Shown: in pieces, positions 1 through 6,602 of the stretch
Position numbering within the stretch: the first letter of the stretch is position 1
Layout of the letters: each line of letters opens with the position of its first letter
Assembly: GCA_021826255.1 (NCBI GenBank)
Contig: JAKBAZ010000004.1
Coordinates: 1-27,268 of the forward strand
DNA: 27,268 nucleotides
Reading direction: 5' to 3'
From: Actinomycetes bacterium
GTDB taxonomy: Bacteria > Actinomycetota > Acidimicrobiia > Acidimicrobiales > RAAP-2
Position numbers and translations under genes: made by a program
Notes under the pieces: generated by a model
Database searches by the model: none
The model's input: only the letters and a program-made list of their open reading frames with translations
What the model was told of the DNA's origin: nothing

Positions 1-584
1 CAGATTTTCTCGCCTTTTCCGCTCACAAGATGCTGGGGCCGACGGGAATTGGTGTGCTCTGGGCGAAGGCGGAGCACTGGGAGAGAACCCCACCCTTTCT
101 CGGAGGTGGAGGCATGATTTCCGACGTCACCCTCGACGGGTTCACTCCGGCGTCGGGTCCGGCCGAGTACGAAGCGGGCACTCCCCCGATTGCCGAGGCG
201 GTGGGACTCTCGGCGGCCGTGCGCTATCTCACTTCAATCACGATGGAGGCGGTCGCCCAACACGAGCGCGACCTCACCACGTACGCCCTCGACCAATTGG
301 CGACGAGCTTTGACGGTCGAGTTCGAGTCATCGGTCCGACCGACACCCTCGACCGCGGCGGAGTCATCTCCCTCGACGTCGAGGGAGTTCACCCCCACGA
401 CGTCTCTCAGGTACTCGACCAGTACGGCGTGTGTGTTCGACCGGGGCACCACTGCGCTAAGCCCCTGATGCGTCGGTTCGGCCTGGCCGCTACCGCACGA
501 GCGTCCTTTGGTCCGTACTCACTCGCCTCCGAGGTGGACACCCTCGTCGACGCCCTCGGTCACGCCGTGGAGATGTTCTCGTGA
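1..584 (+). CDS. sufS: Cysteine desulfurase SufS, 3' part (5' end outside window)
   Basis: PLP-dependent cysteine desulfurase that takes sulfur from L-cysteine and passes it as persulfide to the SUF Fe-S scaffold. The reading frame is already open at base 3 and continues upstream of the window, so only about the last 193 residues are present. The first visible residues contain the SAHKMLGPTG motif, where the lysine forms the Schiff base with PLP. Further on, RPGHHCAKPLM carries the cysteine that holds the persulfide. The C-terminal small domain is complete. The stop codon overlaps the GTG of sufU (GTGA, 4 bp), which implies translational coupling with its sulfur acceptor. The pairing with SufU rather than SufE is typical of Actinobacteria and Firmicutes. 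The identification is firm; the true start cannot be seen. Confidence 0.95.
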   Translation, partial: DFLAFSAHKMLGPTGIGVLWAKAEHWERTPPFLGGGGMISDVTLDGFTPASGPAEYEAGTPPIAEAVGLSAAVRYLTSITMEAVAQHERDLTTYALDQLATSFDGRVRVIGPTDTLDRGGVISLDVEGVHPHDVSQVLDQYGVCVRPGHHCAKPLMRRFGLAATARASFGPYSLASEVDTLVDALGHAVEMFS

Positions 585-1045
585 GCCAGATGCCCCCCCT
601 CAACGACCTCTACCGAGAGATCGTGATGGACCACTACCGCACCCCTCGGAATCGGGGAGAGTTACCGACTCCCCCGGCTCGACGAGCCGATGGACATAAC
701 CCCCTGTGCGGAGACGAAATCACGGTGTACTTGCTCGTGGAGGACAACGTCATTCGCGACGTCAAGCTCTCGGGGCACGGGTGCTCCATCTCCCAGGCGT
801 CGTCGTCGATGATGAGCGCGGCCGTGAAGGGACGCTCCATTGACGACGTCCGCGGCCTCATCGTCCAGTTTAAAGACATGATGACCTCCGAGACCGTCGA
901 ACCCACCGAGGACGCGCTACGGAGTTTGGGAGAAATTGCGTCTCTCTCGGGAGTCTCCAAATTCCCCGTGCGCATTAAGTGCGCCACCCTCGCGTGGAAC
1001 ACCCTCGCTCAGGCACTCGACCCAGGGTCACCTCAGCAGGGGTAA
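581..1045 (+). CDS. sufU: SufU, zinc-dependent sulfurtransferase of the SUF system
   Basis: SufU accepts persulfide sulfur from SufS and relays it to SufBCD. The 154-residue protein has the IscU/SufU fold motifs: NPLCGD (Cys43, Asp45), GHGCSISQASSSMM (Cys68) and RIKCATLAWNTL (Cys134). These are the three cysteines and one aspartate that bind zinc in SufU. The insertion between the second and third cysteine that distinguishes SufU from IscU is present. The GTG start at 581 sits in a GTGA overlap with the sufS stop. Its last 13 bp overlap the convergent LCP gene tail, so the two transcripts collide here and no separate terminator is visible. Confidence 0.95.
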   Translation: MSQMPPLNDLYREIVMDHYRTPRNRGELPTPPARRADGHNPLCGDEITVYLLVEDNVIRDVKLSGHGCSISQASSSMMSAAVKGRSIDDVRGLIVQFKDMMTSETVEPTEDALRSLGEIASLSGVSKFPVRIKCATLAWNTLAQALDPGSPQQG

Positions 1046-2409
1046 GGGTCGAACCACTGGTCACCCTCCACCGTCGTGGTGGTGACCGGAGCCGACGTCG
1101 CCGCCGTCAGACTGGCCGACGTTGCGCTCGTCGAGTGCGAGCCAGTGCTGAGGGCCGTCGTCGCGGCATTGAGCACCGGGGGCGCCACAACCTGAAATTG
1201 AGCGTTCGGTGGCGGGTTAGTCGGGCGCATCAGTTGACTACCAAATATCTTGACGAGTTGTTGCTCACCCGCCGGTTCGACCACCGTCAAGATGGACCCG
1301 AGAGACCCACTCTGAGAGGGCGTCGTGGCCAGGGTGTAGGTCGACAGGGACCCGAGATTGATCGAGTGGAACTTGATGGCGAGGCCGATCAGTTCGGAGT
1401 AGGAGAAGTTGGAGTCCAGCGTGATTCCGCCGGGTAGGCGGGATAAGAATGATGCAATCGTCACGGGGTTGTAGAGCGCTTTGGCTCGATCGATCATTGC
1501 CTTGATGTACTCGTTCTGGCGGTAGATGCGTCCGTAGTCAGAGGTGGCGTCGTAGTTCCACTGCCCGTACTGATACCACTCGTAGTGCCGAGAACGCACC
1601 AGAGCGAGGGCCTGAGTATTGGAAATCGTGACGCACCCGGCGTGGGGAACGTACAGCCCGGACATCGTGTCCTTCGCCGGGTAGGGGAAGTACATTTTCA
1701 CTCCCCCAATGGCGTTGGTGGCGTTGATGATGCCGGCGAAGCTCACCACGATGGTGTGGTTGATCGGAATCCCGAAGTTAGCCGTAATGGTCTGAGCCAA
1801 AAGCGACGGGTTGTCGGTGAACAGCGTGGTGTTCAGTCGATTGAACTGACCAAAACCATGGGCGACCGATGCCCCCAACATGGAGACAACGGTGTCGCGG
1901 GGAATGGAGAGAACCGTGATGGTTCCCTTTGTCGGATCGACGTGCATGATTTTGATGACGTCACTTCGTTGACCCGACACCGAACCCGTGTTGGCACCCG
2001 TCTGGGCCGCTACCGCCCCCGAGAGACCGGCGCGTGAATCCGAGCCCACCTCCAAGATGTTGAAGGGTTGTCCGGGCAAACGGGCGACTTCACCCGCCAC
2101 GGTGACCTTGTGAATCTTGGAAAAGAGGTAGTAACCGTAGAGATAGCCCCCACCGAGAACTCCGGCGATGAGTAGCACCACCGCCACCCCGGTGATGATG
2201 AGTCCGCGGTAGCGACGCCAACCCGACGTCGACGATCGTGAGGAGGAACGCGACCTGGTACGTGAACCCGTCGATCGCTGCGAGTCGGTGGGGCGACGCC
2301 CATCAATCGCCTCGCCGAGGGCTTCTAGTCGCCGAGCGTTCGCCACGCCGTCACGGCGACCGTGGGCGGGTGGGCGTGCGCCGGGGCCGTCGTAGGAACC
2401 GGTCGACAT
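1033..2409 (-). CDS. LCP (LytR-CpsA-Psr) family envelope protein
   Basis: Probable LCP phosphotransferase, a family that attaches undecaprenyl-linked glycopolymers to peptidoglycan on the outer face of the membrane. The 458-residue protein has a disordered Arg/Ser-rich cytoplasmic N-terminus (about 1-67), one membrane segment (about 69-93), then the LCP domain from about residue 117. Visible LCP motifs are NILEVGSDSR (117-126), RSDVIKIMHVD (148-158) and the signature LSIPRDT (167-173). In the family, arginines and aspartates of these motifs bind the pyrophosphate lipid. The last 50 residues are Ser/Thr/Ala-rich and the final residue is Cys. It lies 33 bp after sufC on the same strand but has its own promoter-like -10 box next to the ATG, so it need not belong to the SUF transcript. 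Confidence 0.9.
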   Translation of the reverse strand: MSTGSYDGPGARPPAHGRRDGVANARRLEALGEAIDGRRPTDSQRSTGSRTRSRSSSRSSTSGWRRYRGLIITGVAVVLLIAGVLGGGYLYGYYLFSKIHKVTVAGEVARLPGQPFNILEVGSDSRAGLSGAVAAQTGANTGSVSGQRSDVIKIMHVDPTKGTITVLSIPRDTVVSMLGASVAHGFGQFNRLNTTLFTDNPSLLAQTITANFGIPINHTIVVSFAGIINATNAIGGVKMYFPYPAKDTMSGLYVPHAGCVTISNTQALALVRSRHYEWYQYGQWNYDATSDYGRIYRQNEYIKAMIDRAKALYNPVTIASFLSRLPGGITLDSNFSYSELIGLAIKFHSINLGSLSTYTLATTPSQSGSLGSILTVVEPAGEQQLVKIFGSQLMRPTNPPPNAQFQVVAPPVLNAATTALSTGSHSTSATSASLTAATSAPVTTTTVEGDQWFDPYPC

Positions 2410-2415
2410 GCCTGA

Positions 2416-2421
2416 AGTTTA
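2416..2421 (-). promoter_or_regulatory. Candidate -10 box giving a leaderless LCP transcript
   Basis: On the - strand TAAACT is followed by six bases (TCAGGC) and then the ATG at 2409. Transcription would start about 7 bases after the box, that is, at the start codon itself. No Shine-Dalgarno sequence precedes this ATG. A possible -35 (TTAACG) is 19 bp upstream, which is slightly too far. Leaderless mRNAs are common in Actinobacteria. Confidence 0.4.
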
Positions 2422-2442
2422 CCAGTGGGTATTAAGAAATCG

Positions 2443-3165
2443 TTAACGCTCGAGAGTGGAAAAGGGTTCGTAACCCTCGGCCTCGAGTTGCTCCGCGAGC
2501 TCGGGTCCACCCGTCGCCACGACCCGTCCGGCGCTCACCACGTGAATAACGTTCGGGGTCAACTCGTGCAGTAGACGGCGGAAGTGAGTGATGGCGAGCA
2601 CCCCACACCCCCACTCGGTCGTGGAGAGCGCGAGACGACGAGCGACCGCCCCGAGAGCGTCCACGTCGAGACCAGAGTCAATCTCGTCGAGAATGGCGAA
2701 ACGGGGTTGTAGCACGCCAAACTGCACCATTTCGGCCCGCTTACGTTCTCCCCCGGAGAGGTCCACGTTGATGAAGCGGTCGAGCAACTCGTCGCGCAAG
2801 TCGACGCGCGACGCCTCGTCACTCATACGGGCCCGAACGTCACCGGTGGCCCCCGCGCTCACGAGCGCGTCGACGAGGCGAACTCCGGGAACGTCCAGGG
2901 GGTGCTGGAGGGCGAGAAAGAGTCCCGCGGACACGCGTTCCGAGGGGGCCAACTCCAGGATGTCGACGCCATCGACACTGACCCGTCCTCCCGTCACCCG
3001 GTACCCGGGGTGTCCCGCGAGCGCGTGGGCCAAGGTCGACTTTCCTGAACCATTGGGCCCCATGATGACGTGCACTTCACCCGAGGACATCTCGAGACTC
3101 AGTCCCTTCAGGACTTCGCGGCCCCCCACGTCGACGCGCAGTTCGTCGATGACTAAATGGCTCAC
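2443..3165 (-). CDS. sufC: SufC, Fe-S cluster assembly ATPase
   Basis: ABC-type ATPase of the SufBCD scaffold complex; ATP hydrolysis drives the conformational change needed for cluster assembly on SufB/SufD. The 240 residues contain Walker A GPNGSGKST (36-44), Q-loop Gln87 in LALQHP, signature LSGGERKR (136-143), Walker B FAILDEIDSGLD with catalytic Glu161, and H-loop His194. It has no membrane domain, as expected for SufC. The GTG start overlaps the stop of the Rieske gene by four bases, so it is translated from the sufB-sufD transcript. Length matches the family. Confidence 0.97.
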   Translation of the reverse strand: MSHLVIDELRVDVGGREVLKGLSLEMSSGEVHVIMGPNGSGKSTLAHALAGHPGYRVTGGRVSVDGVDILELAPSERVSAGLFLALQHPLDVPGVRLVDALVSAGATGDVRARMSDEASRVDLRDELLDRFINVDLSGGERKRAEMVQFGVLQPRFAILDEIDSGLDVDALGAVARRLALSTTEWGCGVLAITHFRRLLHELTPNVIHVVSAGRVVATGGPELAEQLEAEGYEPFSTLER

Positions 3166-3470
3166 GATGTCACCATCCTTACTCGTCCTTCTTCTACTAC
3201 GACGTCCACTCGCGTCACCGGTTGAGTCGCCGGTAACGAGTGCGGCTCACCGGTCTCGAGAGAAAACATCGCTCCGTGACGGGCACACTCGATCGTGAGA
3301 TCGGCGACGTCGACGTCACCCTCCGAAAGAGGGAAGTCCTCGTGAGAACAGCGGTCGGACAGTACGTAGACCGACTCCCCCACCCTCACCAGCACCAATC
3401 GACGACCCTCGTGGACAACCGGGTAGGCCCGACCCTCCACGAAGTCACTTAACGCACCGAGGTCACTCAC
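3162..3470 (-). CDS. Rieske-type [2Fe-2S] ferredoxin in the SUF operon
   Basis: Small soluble Rieske protein of 102 residues. The cluster ligands are visible as RCSH (Cys41, His43) and CARHG (Cys62, His65), which is the C-X-H and C-X2-H pair of the ferredoxin components of ring-hydroxylating dioxygenases. Automatic pipelines usually call such genes dioxygenase ferredoxin subunits. The position between sufD and sufC, with 4-bp start/stop overlaps on both sides, argues for a role in SUF instead, perhaps electron supply; the same arrangement is known in other Actinobacteria. The exact function is an inference. Confidence 0.9.
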   Translation of the reverse strand: MSDLGALSDFVEGRAYPVVHEGRRLVLVRVGESVYVLSDRCSHEDFPLSEGDVDVADLTIECARHGAMFSLETGEPHSLPATQPVTRVDVVVEEGRVRMVTS

Positions 3471-4675
3471 CGGACACTCACCACGTCGACGAGTTCTTTC
3501 GCGAGGGATTGTTCGATCACCGCGGCGACTCCACCGGGTAGAGCCGCCACCATCTCATATAAGAAGCCCTGAATCATGAGACGCTCGGCCTCCGAGCGCG
3601 GCACCCCGCGAGACTCCAAGTACCACCGCTGAAGCTCATCTAAGGGCCCCACGCTCGACGCGTGGGCGCAGACGACATCGTTTTCGCGGATGTCCAGATT
3701 GGGCACCGAGTCGGCGTGGGCGTGGGGGGAGAGAAGCAGGTTGTGGTTGGTCTGTCGCGCGTCAGTCTTCTTCGCCCCCTTCTCAATCTCGATGAGGCCG
3801 GTATAGATGCTTCGCGACTCACCGGCGACCGCACCTTTAGACAAGAGGACCGACGTGGTACGAGATGCGCCAGGAAACGGCCGAGTGCGGTAGTCGTGCA
3901 CTTGGTGCCCTCGCCCGAGGTAGGTGGTACGAAGTTCGTTGCTCGCCCCCGGGGCGACCAGATCGGCGTCGTTTCGGGACCGGTTGTAGAACGCGCCGAG
4001 CGATATCACCGCCTGGCTCACCGTCGCGTCTCGCCCCACAGTCGCCAGTGTGCGAGCTACGTGCCAGGCGTCAGGGGCCAGATCTTGATACGTCCCGAGT
4101 CGCAAAGTGGCGGACTCCTCCACCACGTACTCGGCCAAGGGCACGACGAGAGCCCCAGCTTCACCACTCAAGTTCTCCACCACGCTCAGCTCACTGCGGG
4201 CCCCCACCACTACGCGAAGGAGGGGGAAACTCGCTCCGGCACTGACGGTCGAGTCGATGAGTACCGGACCCTCGAGCACGGTGCCGGGGGCGACGACGAC
4301 CTCAACCACCCCGGGGCTCATCGCGAGTGCTAACTGGGAGAAGGAGTCATGAGCGAAGCGTTCGTCAAAGTGGGCGGGGCGCTGTGTAACCTCAACCCCA
4401 GACGGTGAGCCCTCTACGGAGATCACCTCGCCATTGTGGACTCGGATCACGAGCGAGGCTCTGCCGGCCAACTCGCGCGCGGTCGACGCACTCGGCGGTA
4501 CCGGACCTGCCGCGACGGAGTAGTTGTCGAGAGACAGCGTCGATAACGGGGCGTATCGCCAGACTTCGTCGGAGGTCGTGGGTAAACCGCGAGCTTCGAA
4601 GGACTCGAGAGCCCTCGATTGTTCGGGATTGCCACTCGCGCGTACCCGATTACGGGCCTGGTCAAGAAAGGTCAT
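3467..4675 (-). CDS. sufD: SufD, Fe-S scaffold subunit
   Basis: Partner of SufB in the SufBC2D scaffold. The 402-residue protein has the beta-helical core and the C-terminal signature NLLLSPHAHADSVPNLDI followed by ENDVVCAHASSVG. The histidine after the cysteine corresponds to the conserved region implicated in cluster formation and iron delivery. The terminal helical segment LDELQRWYLESRGV and the following helices are intact. It starts with ATG, preceded by CCGGAG at a suitable distance, 24 bp after the small four-cysteine gene, and overlaps the Rieske gene by four bases. The N-terminal third is variable, as usual for SufD. Confidence 0.95.
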   Translation of the reverse strand: MTFLDQARNRVRASGNPEQSRALESFEARGLPTTSDEVWRYAPLSTLSLDNYSVAAGPVPPSASTARELAGRASLVIRVHNGEVISVEGSPSGVEVTQRPAHFDERFAHDSFSQLALAMSPGVVEVVVAPGTVLEGPVLIDSTVSAGASFPLLRVVVGARSELSVVENLSGEAGALVVPLAEYVVEESATLRLGTYQDLAPDAWHVARTLATVGRDATVSQAVISLGAFYNRSRNDADLVAPGASNELRTTYLGRGHQVHDYRTRPFPGASRTTSVLLSKGAVAGESRSIYTGLIEIEKGAKKTDARQTNHNLLLSPHAHADSVPNLDIRENDVVCAHASSVGPLDELQRWYLESRGVPRSEAERLMIQGFLYEMVAALPGGVAAVIEQSLAKELVDVVSVR

Positions 4676-4699
4676 AGAACTCCGGCAGTGTAATAGGCG

Positions 4700-5104
4700 C
4701 TAGGGGCGCTTCCAGAACTTCCAACCGCGCCGCGGCTCGCGTTGACGATCCAGTTCGCGACGCCGCTCTTCAATTAACTCCGGAGCGATCGCGTCAATGA
4801 TCTCGTCCGCCGCGTGCAAGAGGTCGCGACGCTGTTCAATCGGTATGTTGTCGGCCGGTTCCGCCTCGACCTGGGGGCGTCGAGCGAGGGACCCGTGCAC
4901 CCAACCGGCGTCGGCCAGACGCGGCTCGAACGTGACGCAACCCTCGGGGCACGACCAGGGCTGGTCGGGCGCATTTCCTAACGAGCAAAATCGAGCCACT
5001 TCGCCGGAGGAGTAAGTGCGACTCTGATAGTGCTTGCACTCTTCACGCATCGACATAGCGAGCCCCATTGTGCCACTGGCGCCCCAATCGCCCCCGAGGT
5101 CCAA
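4700..5104 (-). CDS. Small four-cysteine protein of the SUF operon, function unknown
   Basis: A short gene between sufB and sufD, 12 bp after the sufB stop, so very probably co-transcribed. The longest version (TTG start at 5104) has 134 residues; ATG codons at 5068, 5056 and 5050 are equally possible starts, and all keep the cysteines. The cysteines are Cys23, Cys40, Cys52 and Cys56 of the long form (EECKHY, ARFCSLG, SCPEGC), a pattern fit for binding zinc or an Fe-S cluster. The C-terminal half is a charged helix with many Arg and Glu, ending in WKFWKRP. I do not recognise a named family. Its context suggests a SUF accessory or regulatory protein, which is an inference. No SufR repressor is visible in the window. 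Confidence 0.75.
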   Translation of the reverse strand: MDLGGDWGASGTMGLAMSMREECKHYQSRTYSSGEVARFCSLGNAPDQPWSCPEGCVTFEPRLADAGWVHGSLARRPQVEAEPADNIPIEQRRDLLHAADEIIDAIAPELIEERRRELDRQREPRRGWKFWKRP

Positions 5105-5116
5105 AGTCCCCGTGCC

Positions 5117-6517
5117 TCACCCGATGGAACCCTCCATCTGAAGCTCAATCAATCGGGACCACTCGACGGCGTACTCCATGGGGAGAGTCCTCGTCACCGG
5201 CTCAATAAAGCCGTTCACGATCATGCCCATCGCCTGAGATTCCGTCAAACCTCGGCTCATCAGGTAGTACAGCTGATCGTCACCGATCTTTGACACCGTG
5301 GCCTCGTGTCCGATGGAGGCGTCCTGTTCTCCGACTTCCATGTAGGGCCTCGTTTCGGACACCGATATCTCGTCCAGCAAGAGCGCGTCACAACGAACGA
5401 AGCTCTTCGCACCTCGAGCACCCTCGTCCACCTTTACCAGTCCCCGGTACGCCGTCGTGCCGCCATCTTTCGAGATGGACTTCGACACGATGGTCGACGT
5501 GGTTTCTGGCGCACAGTGGACCATCTTGGCCCCCGCGTCTTGAACTTGACCCGGTCCGGCGTAAGCCACAGAGAGCACCTCCCCGGATGCCTTTGGTCCC
5601 ATGAGGTAGACCGCCGGGTACTTCATCGTGAGGCGTGAACCGATGTTGCCGTCGATCCACTCCACGTGAGCCTCTTCTTCCGCGCGGGCTCGCTTGGTGA
5701 CGAGGTTGTACACATTGTTCGACCAGTTCTGAATCGTCGTGTAGGTGATGCGTGCACCTTTGAGAGCCACCAATTCCACGACGGCCGAGTGTAAGGAGTC
5801 GGTGGAGTAGACCGGCGCCGAACAACCCTCCACGTAGTGCACCTGGGAACCCTCGTCGGCGATGATGAGGGTGCGCTCGAACTGTCCCATGTTTTCGGTA
5901 TTGATGCGAAAGTACGCCTGTAGGGGCTGGTCCACCTTGACCCCCGGGGGAACGTAGATGAAGGATCCTCCACTCCACACCGCCGAATTGAGCGCCGCAA
6001 ACTTATTGTCGTTCGGCGGAATCACCGTTCCGAAGTACTTGCGTACGAGGTCCGGGTATTCGCGTACCGCGGTGTCCATGTCGCAGAACAGGACTCCGAG
6101 TCGTTCCAAGTCTTCGCGATTGCGGTGGAACACCACCTCGGACTCGTACTGGGCCGTAACTCCCGCGAGGTACTTGCGCTCCGCTTCGGGGATGCCCAGT
6201 TTCTCGTAGGTGTTTTTAATCGCGTCGGGCAAGTCCTCCCAACGTTCCACTCGCTCTTCGGTCGGCTTGATGTAGTAGTAGATGTCGTTAAAGTCCAGAT
6301 CCGGCATGCGGGTAGCGAACCAGGGCAGCATGGGCTTTCGCTCGAATCGCTTAAGAGCGTTCAGACGGAACTCCAGCATCCACGGCTCTTCGTTCTTAAT
6401 TGAGGACATCTCGCGAACGATGGCTTCGTTAATCCCCTTCTTGGGTTTGAAAACGGGGATTTGCTCGTCGGACCAACCGAGTTGGTAGCGACTGAAGTCC
6501 AGGTTTTCGATCGCCAT
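5117..6517 (-). CDS. sufB: SufB, Fe-S scaffold subunit
   Basis: Main scaffold subunit on which Fe-S clusters are built. The 466 residues give the family length. Recognisable landmarks are the YYIKPTEERVERWEDLP region near the N-terminus, VHYVEGCSAP in the middle of the beta-helix, and the C-terminal stretch SFVRCDALLL with the conserved cysteine, followed by IGHEATVSKIGDDQLYYLMS. The ATG at 6517 is preceded by GAAAGAGGTGTC, a good Shine-Dalgarno. It is the first gene of a - strand unit of five SUF genes, and its promoter must lie in the 85-bp gap shared with the divergent peptidase gene. Confidence 0.97.
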   Translation of the reverse strand: MAIENLDFSRYQLGWSDEQIPVFKPKKGINEAIVREMSSIKNEEPWMLEFRLNALKRFERKPMLPWFATRMPDLDFNDIYYYIKPTEERVERWEDLPDAIKNTYEKLGIPEAERKYLAGVTAQYESEVVFHRNREDLERLGVLFCDMDTAVREYPDLVRKYFGTVIPPNDNKFAALNSAVWSGGSFIYVPPGVKVDQPLQAYFRINTENMGQFERTLIIADEGSQVHYVEGCSAPVYSTDSLHSAVVELVALKGARITYTTIQNWSNNVYNLVTKRARAEEEAHVEWIDGNIGSRLTMKYPAVYLMGPKASGEVLSVAYAGPGQVQDAGAKMVHCAPETTSTIVSKSISKDGGTTAYRGLVKVDEGARGAKSFVRCDALLLDEISVSETRPYMEVGEQDASIGHEATVSKIGDDQLYYLMSRGLTESQAMGMIVNGFIEPVTRTLPMEYAVEWSRLIELQMEGSIG

Positions 6518-6529
6518 GACACCTCTTTC

Positions 6530-6543
6530 AGGGAATTTTTCCT
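6530..6543. promoter_or_regulatory. Imperfect palindrome between sufB and the divergent peptidase gene
   Basis: AGGGAATTTTTCCT is a near-palindrome (one G:T mismatch and the two central bases break it) just upstream of the sufB Shine-Dalgarno in a gap of only 85 bp. It could be an operator for the SUF unit, but it is short and AT-rich and may be chance. No convincing -35/-10 pair was found for either gene. Confidence 0.25.
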
Positions 6544-6602
6544 ACGGCCATGTTACTAACTCTTTCGACACGGCACGCCGGTAATCCTGGCAGAGTGGAA
6601 CG

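Noticed and set aside
3162..3470. Ring-hydroxylating dioxygenase ferredoxin from a catabolic pathway
   Set aside because: There are no dioxygenase subunits nearby, and start/stop overlaps with sufD and sufC place it in the SUF operon.
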